In this document: in pieces, positions 1-8,849 of the stretch
Position numbering within the stretch: position 1 is the stretch's first letter
How the letters are laid out: each line of letters opens with the position of its first letter
Source: Mucilaginibacter sp.
GTDB taxonomy: Bacteria; Bacteroidota; Bacteroidia; Sphingobacteriales; Sphingobacteriaceae
Length of the DNA: 64,000 nucleotides
Reading direction: 5' to 3'
Assembly: GCA_031292485.1 (NCBI GenBank)
Contig: JARLHA010000061.1
Coordinates: 1-64,000 of the forward strand
The notes under the pieces: generated by a model
The model's input: the letters and a program-made list of their open reading frames with translations, nothing else
Database searches by the model: none
What the model was told of the DNA's origin: nothing
Translations under genes and position numbers: made by a program

Positions 1-183
1 ATATTGCTTTATGGTCAATTGCATAGCAGCTCCTTTCAACCCGCCGAAGTTGCTATTTGCAGTATTAAGTTTCCATGTACCGGAATAATCCGGTTTTTTT
101 TCGATCAAACGCATTGAGGTCAATAAACAGATGATGATAAACGCACCGAGTCTAACTGTGGTTTTTAATGTGTTCTTTTTCAT
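1..183 (-). CDS. Secreted protein, 5' part only (lipocalin-like start)
   Basis: The ATG is at 183 and 61 codons run off the window's left edge without a stop. Residues 1-27 form a signal peptide (Lys-rich start, hydrophobic core AFIIICLLTSM). The mature start has the motif DYSGTWKLN, which resembles the first strand of the small lipocalin-like exported proteins common in Bacteroidota; that family assignment is an inference from a short stretch. It lies downstream of the MutS-like pair on the same strand, 128 bp away, so it may be its own unit. Function cannot be stated. Confidence 0.6.
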   Translation of the reverse strand, partial: MKKNTLKTTVRLGAFIIICLLTSMRLIEKKPDYSGTWKLNTANSNFGGLKGAAMQLTIKQY

Positions 184-311
184 AATTTAATTGGTTAACT
201 GTTTGTTATTAATTGTTTTGTTGCCGCACTACTAAATATTACTTAAAAATCCGATACGTTCATTCCTGCGACTTTACTCGGCGATGTGTCGAAGCATACC
301 GACTTCGCGGA

Positions 312-1628
312 TTAGTCGCCGATCAGCTCCAGAATGCCTTCGTTCCTGATGATCATCATTCCCTGGCGGTCTTCTGTAATCCCTTCCTGCATCTTATAAG
401 TATAGCGGGGCCTCGATCCGTCCATCACCGTCGGCATGTAGCCAAATTTGATATTGTCCCGGCTTTTTAATGCCTCGCCGACTTCGATAATATGGGTGGA
501 AACGATGAACAGACAATCGGTGTATTCGGCAAAGCCTTCTGTTACCGCCAGCGTTCCGTCGTAGGCGTCTTTTACATTCGTGCCCTTGAATAGTTCGTCG
601 AACATCAGCAAAAGCCGTTTGCCGCTGGCGGCAGCCTCCGCGGCCTGTTTTACCCTCACCACCTCAGCGTAAAAATGGCTGTAGCCAAGGTTAATATTGT
701 CCGCTACGTTGATCGAAGAATAAAGTCCTTCCCTAACCGAAAACTCCATACTGGCCGCCGCCACCGGGAACCCGATATGTGCCAGGTAGAAACCGATACC
801 CACGGATTTCATGAAGGTGGATTTGCCGGCCATGTTTGCCCCGGTTAAAAAAAGCACATTGCTTCCTTCTGCCAGCAGCAGGGTGTTACCTATCGCCTTT
901 TCTACGCAGGGGTGGCGAAGATCAGTGGCTGACAGCGCATTTTTTTCGGGTTGCAGCGCCTTTGCAAATACAAAGCCTTTGCTGCTTGCCACCGCGCTGA
1001 CATTAATATTTACATCAAGCTCATAAATAAAGGATAAAAGATCTTCTACTTTTTTATAAAGACTGCTTTTTATCAGGTGATTATAAAAAATCAGTGTCCT
1101 AAGCGACAATGATTTATAAATATCGATACTCCTTAACCTTTCTATCCGCTTATCCGCCAATATTTCTTTTACAGCCTTTATCCTGTTGGAATACGGCCCC
1201 GGAATGGGTGGCATTGCCTCTAAAAAGGTGTGGCACCTGTTCATCACCACGATCACGGCCTGCAAACCCTGGATGTTTTTTTTGTACCGCTCATCGCGTG
1301 TTAAACTGGAAAGTACTCTTGTTAAAATCGTACCGGTAAATACCGTTATTATATTTTTTCCTGCACCGGAATCAAGATACTCCCTCATCAAATTTACCTG
1401 CTGTGCATCAACAGGAAAGCTGAGCTGTTCCTTCTGGAAAAACTGGAAGACGGCCGTACGTTCATTGATTATTTGTGCATCCTCCAGCGGTGTACGAAAC
1501 ATTCTGTCAAGCAACTGTTCGCCGCCCCTTGTCTTTACCTGGTTGAACAGGCTGTAAACCGATCCGCTACGGAATTTTCCCAGCAGGCTAAGTTCATCCA
1601 GTGTTTGTTTATCTATACCAAAACTCAT
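312..1628 (-). CDS. Short MutS-like ATPase (copy A)
   Basis: This 438-aa protein has the MutS C-terminal ATPase: Walker A TGANMAGKST near residues 260-270, Walker B with DELFKGTN near 341, and the STHI switch motif after it. True MutS is about 850 aa; the mismatch-binding and connector domains are absent and only part of the lever/core helices precedes the ATPase. Such truncated MutS homologues are often annotated 'DNA mismatch repair protein' in Bacteroidota, but without domain I they are unlikely to recognise mismatches. It is the last gene of a four-gene operon, 38 bp after the paralogue at 1667-2992, with which it shares the N-terminal TRGGE motif and the C-terminal IIRNEGILE motif. The biological role is unknown. 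Confidence 0.88.
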   Translation of the reverse strand: MSFGIDKQTLDELSLLGKFRSGSVYSLFNQVKTRGGEQLLDRMFRTPLEDAQIINERTAVFQFFQKEQLSFPVDAQQVNLMREYLDSGAGKNIITVFTGTILTRVLSSLTRDERYKKNIQGLQAVIVVMNRCHTFLEAMPPIPGPYSNRIKAVKEILADKRIERLRSIDIYKSLSLRTLIFYNHLIKSSLYKKVEDLLSFIYELDVNINVSAVASSKGFVFAKALQPEKNALSATDLRHPCVEKAIGNTLLLAEGSNVLFLTGANMAGKSTFMKSVGIGFYLAHIGFPVAAASMEFSVREGLYSSINVADNINLGYSHFYAEVVRVKQAAEAAASGKRLLLMFDELFKGTNVKDAYDGTLAVTEGFAEYTDCLFIVSTHIIEVGEALKSRDNIKFGYMPTVMDGSRPRYTYKMQEGITEDRQGMMIIRNEGILELIGD

Positions 1629-1666
1629 AATTGTTACCTCGTTTTTGTCTAATGTTTGGTGAATGA

Positions 1667-2992
1667 TCAGCGCACCGTATCATAGTGCTTTACCTTTTTC
1701 TTAAGGCCGTTTTTTAAGATGTCCAGTATTCCCTCATTCCTGATGATGATCATCCCGTGCCGGTCGTCGGTTACGCCTTGTCTCAGGGTATAAGTATACT
1801 CAGGGACGGTGCCATTCATAATGGTGGGGAGGTATTGAAATCCGATATTGCTTTTGAGTTTTAGCTGTTCGGCCGCCTCCACGATATGCGAGGAAATAAT
1901 GAACATGCTGGTTTTCTTTCCGGCAAAAGCATTGGTAACGGCAACCGTGGCTTCATGGGCATCTTTAACATTGGTGCCCCTGAATAGCTCATCAAATACA
2001 ATAAACAATGATTTTCCATGGCTCAACTCGGTGGCCATTTTTCGCACCCGCAGCACCTCGACATAGAAATGACTGGCCCCGATGCCTAATTTATCGGGTA
2101 AATTGATGGTGGTATAAACGCCATCCATGACTGAAAACGCCATTGACCTGGCTGCTACCGGGAAGCCCATGTGCGCTACATACACCGCGGTGCTTACTGC
2201 ACGCAAAAAGGTGGATTTGCCCGCCATATTGGCCCCGGTTAAAAATATGATATTTTGCCGGGGGCTTATGAAAACCGAGTTACCAACGGGTTTTTTGAGC
2301 TCGGGTTGATAAACATCTTCCAGGGCTAATTCACATGAGCCTTTTTCAAGGGCCTGGGGGAAAACAAAGTTTCTTTTAACGGCTACTTTTGCTACAGACA
2401 AATACACATCCAGCGTATAAATATGTTTTAACAGCTTTTTGATCTTGTCGTACTCACGTACCCTGAATAAAATATCATAAGCCGTTATGGCTGAATAAGG
2501 CAACTTGCCATGGGGCTTTTCCCTGAGCGCCGGTGTAAAGGCGGCATCGCGGAGCAACATGGCAATGCTGTCGCGTTCCGTTTTATAGGCAAATACACTT
2601 GCCACGTCCCTGTTTTCTATAAATGTTTTTGCGGTCCACAAAATGTCGATCACGGCGGATACTCCGTTAAGCATCTCTTTTTCGCTGAGCATACTGGTTT
2701 GCTGGTTGGTTCCTTTTGATTGCTCCACATTATCCAGTAAATATTTCTCTGCCATATCAAATGAGCTGGCAGAGAATGGGAAGGCCATGTTCATCCGGGC
2801 AAAATGTTCAATAATGCTGCTGCGCTGATTGATCGCATCCCTGTCAGACAATGGGTTGCGGAACATATCTTTCAATATGGCTTCGCCGCCCCTTGTATTT
2901 GCTGCATTGTAAATATCATAGATCCCGCCGTTATTACGGTTGCCAAAAAGCCCCAGGTCTTCTATCGTTTGTTCGTCAGTACTTAAAAACAT
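1667..2992 (-). CDS. Short MutS-like ATPase (copy B)
   Basis: This 441-aa paralogue of the next gene has Walker A TGANMAGKST near residue 250, DELFRGTN near 331, and SSHI in the switch position. Like its partner it lacks the mismatch-sensing N-terminal domains of MutS. It starts only 5 nt after the stop of the ABC permease/GldG gene, so the two are almost certainly co-transcribed and probably translationally coupled. MutS ATPases work as dimers, so the adjacent paralogues could form a heterodimer; that is inference. The basic C-terminal tail (KNGLKKKVKHYDTVR) is absent from copy A. Confidence 0.88.
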   Translation of the reverse strand: MFLSTDEQTIEDLGLFGNRNNGGIYDIYNAANTRGGEAILKDMFRNPLSDRDAINQRSSIIEHFARMNMAFPFSASSFDMAEKYLLDNVEQSKGTNQQTSMLSEKEMLNGVSAVIDILWTAKTFIENRDVASVFAYKTERDSIAMLLRDAAFTPALREKPHGKLPYSAITAYDILFRVREYDKIKKLLKHIYTLDVYLSVAKVAVKRNFVFPQALEKGSCELALEDVYQPELKKPVGNSVFISPRQNIIFLTGANMAGKSTFLRAVSTAVYVAHMGFPVAARSMAFSVMDGVYTTINLPDKLGIGASHFYVEVLRVRKMATELSHGKSLFIVFDELFRGTNVKDAHEATVAVTNAFAGKKTSMFIISSHIVEAAEQLKLKSNIGFQYLPTIMNGTVPEYTYTLRQGVTDDRHGMIIIRNEGILDILKNGLKKKVKHYDTVR

Positions 2993-2997
2993 AGGTT

Positions 2998-5340
2998 CTA
3001 TTTTCTTTTACGTCTGATTAATAATATAGCGGCTAACAGCACCAATGCGCCCGGCAATACCCATACAAAAAATATTCTTTCAAACGCCGCCGTTGGCTCC
3101 GTAATGTTGAGTTTGTTATCGTGGTAATAAGGATCATTAATGTATACCGGATATTTTCCGTAGTCCAGCCAGCTATATAGCACGGCTTGGAACGAGTCAT
3201 ACCTCAGATCACTTAAGAAATCTGCATCCCCGCATACGATGATCCGCTGTTGCTTATTGTTCACCGGCCTGGTTAATTGAACCATGGTAGCGAAAGTGGA
3301 GTCTTTGATATCTCCCTCCTGCGGGCTAAATACCGGGGGCACAGAGTCAATCACCAACCGCCCTGCCTTAAGCCAGTCTCTTTGTTTAACAGTTGTATAC
3401 AGCGGGGTAACTTTAAAGGGGCCATTGGCAGCGTAAGCAATAGCTGCCGCCCCCGGCATAATCAGTGACAATGTATCGTCAAAATTTTTCTCTTTTCGCT
3501 CTTGTTTTAACTGGTGCAGTCCCCTAATATCTCCCAGATCAAAGGCATCATCAGTGGCATACGGCCTTATCTTGTCGGGTGTTTCGTTTTTGCTGAGCTC
3601 AACCAGTGTACCACTCCTTAACTGAACGCCCAGTGGTTTTAATACCGGATTGAGCATAGCCTGCTTGCCCGGTTCGCCAATAATCAGCAAATTACCTCCC
3701 TGGTCAATATATTGCTGCACTTTGGCCAGCGTTTTAGGACTCAGTTCGGTTTTAGGGTCGGCAATCACCAGCTCCGAAATATCAGCAGGAATATCATGAT
3801 TTTCCAATGATAGCGTATCCAGATCAAACCCGTTGTTGACCAATGCGTCGCGGAGGCGTTGGGCTGTAGTAAGGAATTCATATTCCCGCTCGCCGGTTTT
3901 ATAAATACTGCGCTCCAGGTTGCCTGTAAGGCAGTAAACTTTTGGGTTATCCCCTTTTATAAGCTGTTTTAAGCCTGCAGCTACTTCTGATTGATTAGGC
4001 CAAAATTGGGAATCATTAAAAGTACGGAGATGAACTACACGGCCCTTATACTTAACCGACATAAAAAGCCTGCCACGTTCAGCGGCGGGGTTAATTATTT
4101 TGTGGATCTCGTCTGGCCCCATAAACATGGATACATCTGTCCCCATCAAGTCAGCCATTATTCCGGCTACTTCCTTTTCTGTTTTGTTTGGATAAGTTTT
4201 GTACAAAGAATTATTGTCCAAAGTCCCATCGTAATCATAATAATAAACGTATTTAAACGTAATGTCCGGTTTAAAACGCAGATATGGCTCCCATAGCGCC
4301 GCCAGATAAGGATTGCGCCCTTCGGGCAAGCCGGGCGCAGGCACCTCGCCTAATAAGTTGGTATAAAGTGTTACCTCCAGGGGTTCGTTACCCATTTGCT
4401 TCAGCATATTTTGAATACGCGGATCAATGGTATTCTCTTTATGGGCTGTTGTATCCCAGTACCCTACGAGGGCAGGGCGCGAGGTAATATAACCGAGCAA
4501 CAGGGATACCACAATTACGGTGATATACCTCAGGGCTTTCGCCGACCATGGTTTTGACTCCTTTTCGCCTTTAAGTTTAAAAAGCGTAAAGCTCAGGAAC
4601 ATAAAAATAATGAGTAAAAAGTAGAACACGTCTTTGGTAGTGATCAGCCCAAATACCATTCTTGCGGTTCGTCCGGACAAGGATAAAAACCAGGTAAGGT
4701 CGCGTATAAAATCATACTTCTGCCATAAGGCACCAATACGGCCGAATAAAAAGAGGAACAGAAAAGTTCCCATAGCCGATACGATCTGGTAAGTGGTAAG
4801 GCTCGACATAAACAGACCAATGGCCCCGTAAGCACATATCATCAGGAAAAAAGCCAGCTCGGCCGATAATAACAAGGCAATATCCGCCGATCGGATATTA
4901 AACGCTCCCAATACAATAAATATGCCGACTATTGCTACCATTAGCAGGTTATAGATCACTATAGCCAGGTATTTCCCCAAAACTATGGCACGCAGCTTTA
5001 TAGGCGAGGAATATAATAACTTGATCGTGCCGTTATTCACCTCGCGGCCAATCAGGCCCATCGTAAGCAAGGGAATAAACAGGGTCAAATTTTGCAACAC
5101 GCTACTAAAAATGCTATCCCCTGCTATGAAAAAGCTCTTTGTAAAAGTAGTGTCAGCTCCAAAGTCTTTAAATCTCGGGTTATTAGCCAAGTGTATATCT
5201 TGCCAGCCGGCAACCTGATGAACAATCGACGTATAAAAAATAGCGCACTGCACTAACAAAGCAATAGCCAAAAACCAGGCTACCGGCGAGTAAAAAAGGT
5301 TTCGGAGTTCGTTTTTTGCGATTTTGAGTATGATCTTCAT
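2998..5340 (-). CDS. ABC-2 permease fused to GldG-like domain
   Basis: This protein is 780 aa from the ATG at 5340; the open frame continues upstream, but MKIILKIAKNELRNLF is the typical permease start and lies 10 bp after the ATPase stop. The first ~290 residues carry the membrane helices of an ABC-2 permease (GldF type). The middle is an extracytoplasmic GldG-like domain (ABC-type uncharacterised transport/DUF4350 style, with ITSRPALVG, LTGNLERS and LIIGEPGK stretches). A single C-terminal helix followed by RRKRK anchors the end inward. In flavobacterial gliding bacteria GldF and GldG are separate proteins; here they are one polypeptide. It pairs with the upstream ATPase. The transported substrate is unknown, and motility cannot be inferred from this alone. 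Confidence 0.88.
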   Translation of the reverse strand: MKIILKIAKNELRNLFYSPVAWFLAIALLVQCAIFYTSIVHQVAGWQDIHLANNPRFKDFGADTTFTKSFFIAGDSIFSSVLQNLTLFIPLLTMGLIGREVNNGTIKLLYSSPIKLRAIVLGKYLAIVIYNLLMVAIVGIFIVLGAFNIRSADIALLLSAELAFFLMICAYGAIGLFMSSLTTYQIVSAMGTFLFLFLFGRIGALWQKYDFIRDLTWFLSLSGRTARMVFGLITTKDVFYFLLIIFMFLSFTLFKLKGEKESKPWSAKALRYITVIVVSLLLGYITSRPALVGYWDTTAHKENTIDPRIQNMLKQMGNEPLEVTLYTNLLGEVPAPGLPEGRNPYLAALWEPYLRFKPDITFKYVYYYDYDGTLDNNSLYKTYPNKTEKEVAGIMADLMGTDVSMFMGPDEIHKIINPAAERGRLFMSVKYKGRVVHLRTFNDSQFWPNQSEVAAGLKQLIKGDNPKVYCLTGNLERSIYKTGEREYEFLTTAQRLRDALVNNGFDLDTLSLENHDIPADISELVIADPKTELSPKTLAKVQQYIDQGGNLLIIGEPGKQAMLNPVLKPLGVQLRSGTLVELSKNETPDKIRPYATDDAFDLGDIRGLHQLKQERKEKNFDDTLSLIMPGAAAIAYAANGPFKVTPLYTTVKQRDWLKAGRLVIDSVPPVFSPQEGDIKDSTFATMVQLTRPVNNKQQRIIVCGDADFLSDLRYDSFQAVLYSWLDYGKYPVYINDPYYHDNKLNITEPTAAFERIFFVWVLPGALVLLAAILLIRRKRK

Positions 5341-5350
5341 TGTTTTAAGT

Positions 5351-6280
5351 TTATGAGTTAGGTTGGGGAGAGGATAAAGTTTTGAAAATGTCGTCAAGCT
5401 GGCCCTTTTCAAGGCTGATCTCGCGAAGCTGCCAATTTTGCTGTACGCCTGCAACTACCAGTCGTTCCGTTATTTCCTCACCGCCTTCAAAATATACCCT
5501 GACCTGTTTATCGGTAAGTAATTCCGCTTGGGTAACCCCCTGGATATTTAAGATATCGCCTATTGGCGGCGGGTTTTCCATACGCATCATTAAACTGTTC
5601 GACGGCATATAATTGTCAAAAGCATCCATGGTATCAGCAAACACCAGCCTGCCGCCTTCAATCATAATAATCTCTTTACAAAGTATATGTATTTCGGATA
5701 AAATGTGAGAGGATAACAGCACGGCATGGTCAAGGGCAATTTCTTTGATCAGTTTCCTCACTTCTATCAGTTGATTGGGGTCAAGCCCGTTGGTTGGCTC
5801 GTCCATCACCACCAGTTTTGGTTTATGGATAATGGCCTGCGCTATACCTACGCGCTGGCGGTAACCGCCCGAAAGATTGCGGATGAGCCGGTTGCTGAAA
5901 TGGGCTATGCCACACCGTTCTTTTACTTCTTCTACCGCACTTTTTATCTTACCGTTTTCAATAAATCGCAATTCGGCGCAATACCTCAGGTATTCATCTA
6001 CGGTGAGGTCGGTATACAAGGGCGGAATCTGTGGCAAAAAACCGATCTCTTTTTTTGCTGATTCGGCCTGGGTTCTGATATCAAAGCCATTGATATATAC
6101 GTCCCCCTCGGTGTGGTTCAATACCCCGCAGATAATATTCATGGTGGTCGATTTTCCGGCCCCGTTTGAACCCAGTAAACCCACGATACCATTTTGGACT
6201 ATTTCCATATTGATATCGCGTATGGCCCAGGTACTGGTATATTTGTGCGAAAGCTGTTCAATTTTTAAGATGCTGTTCAT
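5351..6280 (-). CDS. ABC transporter ATP-binding protein (GldA-like)
   Basis: This 309-aa ATPase has Walker A GSNGAGKST at residues 37-45, signature LSGGYRQR near 136, Walker B LVVMDEPTNGLDP near 155, and the switch His in LLSSHIL. The C-terminal ~90 residues resemble the extension of CcmA/GldA-type exporters. It is the first gene of the operon and energises the permease/GldG fusion that follows 10 bp later. The start ATG at 6280 is well defined, and the 160 bp upstream must hold the operon promoter, although no clean TTTG/TAnnTTTG pair was found there. Confidence 0.92.
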   Translation of the reverse strand: MNSILKIEQLSHKYTSTWAIRDINMEIVQNGIVGLLGSNGAGKSTTMNIICGVLNHTEGDVYINGFDIRTQAESAKKEIGFLPQIPPLYTDLTVDEYLRYCAELRFIENGKIKSAVEEVKERCGIAHFSNRLIRNLSGGYRQRVGIAQAIIHKPKLVVMDEPTNGLDPNQLIEVRKLIKEIALDHAVLLSSHILSEIHILCKEIIMIEGGRLVFADTMDAFDNYMPSNSLMMRMENPPPIGDILNIQGVTQAELLTDKQVRVYFEGGEEITERLVVAGVQQNWQLREISLEKGQLDDIFKTLSSPQPNS

Positions 6281-6440
6281 TCTCGTTAATAATTTAAAAT
6301 GTGTTGTAATTGGCTGGGCTGATGATTTTCTACTTCATAAAACTTACCAGGTGCTTATAAAGGAGCCTTTCATTATTAAAAAAGGATTTAACCTCACACT
6401 TAATAAGAAAGCAATATTATTTTGTGTACCGATGACTTGC

Positions 6441-7208
6441 TCAAAAGCCCCGATACTCATCTATGATAAGTACACGGTTAGCTGCTAAGCCTCCAGATGC
6501 GCCTAATAAAGCAATGGTAAAGTTTCGATAGCGGCGGAAATTGGGCGTGCTTGACGATCCATCGTTATTTACCCCATCAACGGTACAACTGCCTAATAGC
6601 TCACCGGTTGCTTTATCCCTGAATTCAAACGTATAGCTGCTGATCGCCGAGCCTGCATTAAAATTTTTAAACCTAGTAAGGCTTTTATAGGGCAGATTGC
6701 CGGCTTCGGAACCGTTAGCCTGCCCGGCAAGGTTTACCGCTACCGGGGCGCTGCCTTTTGCAATATTTACAAACCGTATGCCCATCGTCGAATCTGAAGG
6801 CGGGTGGTAAGCCAAAGTGTCTGTTGTCAATAACTGATCAGGATCCTGGGCTGTGCCCATTAAAAACAACATATGAATAGTGTTTACCGGCAAATTAAGT
6901 GCCAGGTTAAAAACAGGTTTGCTGTTGGCGTTGGTATCAGGAATTTGATATAGCCCCAGTTTTTGCCCGCCGCTGTAACCTCGAAAAAACTCAAAGTTTC
7001 CATAAAGAATATCATTCATCCCGGAATAATAAATTCCGTTTAAATGATCGCCGTTAAAGTTTGTGAGTAAATAATTATTGCCCGCAACACCATTTACAAT
7101 AATGAGCGACGATGTGTCGTTTGCTTTTGAGGTTACTTCCTTTTTGCAGGAAGCCAGTGCCAGTGAAAACAGCACTATCAGCAAAAGATTAAAATATATT
7201 TTTCGCAT
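6441..7208 (-). CDS. DUF4397-like lipoprotein
   Basis: This 255-aa exported protein has a signal peptide with lipobox ALASC at residues 16-20, so it is probably a lipoprotein on the outer membrane or cell surface. The sequence after the anchor (SLIIVNGVAG, later IRFVNIAKGSAPVAVNLAG) has the two repeated beta-strand units of the DUF4397 family, often encoded beside Sus-type loci. It follows the SusD gene by 113 bp on the same strand and may be a surface accessory of that uptake locus. Ligand and function are unknown. Confidence 0.7.
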   Translation of the reverse strand: MRKIYFNLLLIVLFSLALASCKKEVTSKANDTSSLIIVNGVAGNNYLLTNFNGDHLNGIYYSGMNDILYGNFEFFRGYSGGQKLGLYQIPDTNANSKPVFNLALNLPVNTIHMLFLMGTAQDPDQLLTTDTLAYHPPSDSTMGIRFVNIAKGSAPVAVNLAGQANGSEAGNLPYKSLTRFKNFNAGSAISSYTFEFRDKATGELLGSCTVDGVNNDGSSSTPNFRRYRNFTIALLGASGGLAANRVLIIDEYRGF

Positions 7209-7321
7209 GTTTTTTTAATTTTAGTTTATCACCTGTTTTTGTATCGCGCCCTAACCTATTACATCAGGGTAATGGCATTAAAATCATTTATAATAAAACC
7301 CCCGATTCTTACTCTAATTAA

Positions 7322-8845
7322 TTAATAATCAGTATTTTGAGATAGAAAATGATCAATCGTTATTTCTGATTGCGGGATGGGGTATAAAAGCTGGTAATCA
7401 CCGGCCCAGGGTTGCTTTGCCGGAATTACTGAAAGCACACTATGGGCCTGTCCGGTTCTTTTCAGATCAAACCAGCGGTGCCCCCATTCGGCAAAAAACT
7501 CCACCCTTCGTTCCTGCGCAACGGCAGCTATCACCTGTTGCTGTGTTAAATTACTATCTAAATTTGGCAGGCCTGCCCGGTTGCGGATGACGTTTAAATC
7601 TGCAATAGCAGCAGCGGTCCCTCCGTTTTTCCCATTGGCTTCAGCTTCAGCACGTATTAAATAGGCTTCTGCCAGCCGGAGCACCATGTAATATTGTGGC
7701 GGTTGTTGGCTGGCATCAGCATTAGCACTAGAGATGCTGTATTTAAATGAACAGTAAGTCTCGGGTATAGGTGACGTATAATCGGCATTATCCGCACTAT
7801 CCAACCATTTTACCCTCCGCTGATCTCCCGGCTCAAACGCGGCTAATAGTTGGTCGGTAAGGCAATAACCAGGGGCGCCGTGGTGATCCGTACTACCTGG
7901 CCCAAGAACAAATCCTTCTGGTGTTCCATTCTTAAGGGTAGGATCGCTGGTAGTTTGTTTCAGCTGCCAAACGGCTTCTTTGCTGGTTGTTGAGAATACA
8001 TTCCTCAAGTCGGGCTCTAAGGCAAACATGGAGTTGTTATTGATCACCGCGGTGGCCTGGGTGGCTGCACTGGCATAATCGCCGGTGTACAGGTATGCCC
8101 TTGCAAGCAGTAACGTAGCCGCCCATTTATTGGGTATTACTCTTTCACCGTTGCCTGCGGAATAATCTGTCTTCAAGCCGGCCTGGGCCTCCTTCAAGTC
8201 GGCTATTATCTGCTGGTAGACCAGTTGCTGCGGCATTCTTGGCAAATTTTCGGTTTTATTAAAATCAACCGTCAGCGCCATAGGTACATCGCCAAAAAAA
8301 TTGGTGAGGTAGAAATAGGAAAATGCCCTGGTAAATTTCGCTTCGGCGGTCAGTTCAGTCCTTACGCTGCTGTGCAGGGTGGTAGCTGTAGATGCAGCTA
8401 TGCCTTCAATAACCGAGTTTGATTTGTAAATAATATCGTAGGCTGATGTCCATATAGCCGCCGAACTCGATGAATTTGTTATCGTGAGATGATTCGATCG
8501 ATATGCGTCGTTGGAAATGGAACCCGGAGAATTAGGAGTTGAATTATAAATGTACAATTCATCGGAAGATTCGGCTCCAAGGGTAGTAGTAAGGCCGGCA
8601 CTAAATATGGAGCCGGCACTAGCTGGGACACTGCCACCCGACGATCCATTAATCATTACGGTATAAATGCCTGCCATAGCGGAAGTAGCCGTGGCATCTG
8701 AACTAAAAAGCTCAGTTGTGGTAAGCGTATTAATCGGCTCGTCAACTGCGATCAGCTTTTTGCACCCCAACTGAACAGTACAGGTAAAAAAGCAGAGAAG
8801 AAGACAAGTAGCTTTTGTTTTTATACGATGCATTTTCATTATCAT
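7322..8845 (-). CDS. SusD/RagB nutrient-binding lipoprotein
   Basis: This 507-aa surface lipoprotein has a signal peptide ending in the lipobox QLGC (Cys at about residue 28). It shows SusD-type TPR helices (FTRAFSYFYLTNFFGDVPM, WAATLLLARAYLYTGDYASA) and the C-terminal RagB/SusD signature (LRLAEAYLIRAEAEAN, LNVIRNRAGL, EFFAEWGHRWFDLKR). SusD proteins cap the SusC barrel and hold the glycan or peptide before import. The gene starts 4 bp after the SusC stop, as usual for these pairs. Three in-frame ATGs (8845, 8839, 8833) are possible starts. No glycosidase lies directly in this locus, so the substrate cannot be guessed; the SusD helices are canonical. Confidence 0.95.
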   Translation of the reverse strand: MIMKMHRIKTKATCLLLCFFTCTVQLGCKKLIAVDEPINTLTTTELFSSDATATSAMAGIYTVMINGSSGGSVPASAGSIFSAGLTTTLGAESSDELYIYNSTPNSPGSISNDAYRSNHLTITNSSSSAAIWTSAYDIIYKSNSVIEGIAASTATTLHSSVRTELTAEAKFTRAFSYFYLTNFFGDVPMALTVDFNKTENLPRMPQQLVYQQIIADLKEAQAGLKTDYSAGNGERVIPNKWAATLLLARAYLYTGDYASAATQATAVINNNSMFALEPDLRNVFSTTSKEAVWQLKQTTSDPTLKNGTPEGFVLGPGSTDHHGAPGYCLTDQLLAAFEPGDQRRVKWLDSADNADYTSPIPETYCSFKYSISSANADASQQPPQYYMVLRLAEAYLIRAEAEANGKNGGTAAAIADLNVIRNRAGLPNLDSNLTQQQVIAAVAQERRVEFFAEWGHRWFDLKRTGQAHSVLSVIPAKQPWAGDYQLLYPIPQSEITIDHFLSQNTDY

Positions 8846-8849
8846 TTTT

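Noticed and set aside
225..315. CGGCGA/TCGCCG hairpin as terminator after MutS-like copy A
   Set aside because: The stem is interrupted and no T run follows on the minus strand.
5341..5454. N-terminal extension of the ABC permease/GldG protein
   Set aside because: It overlaps the end of the ATPase gene and does not resemble a permease start; the ATG at 5340 is far better.
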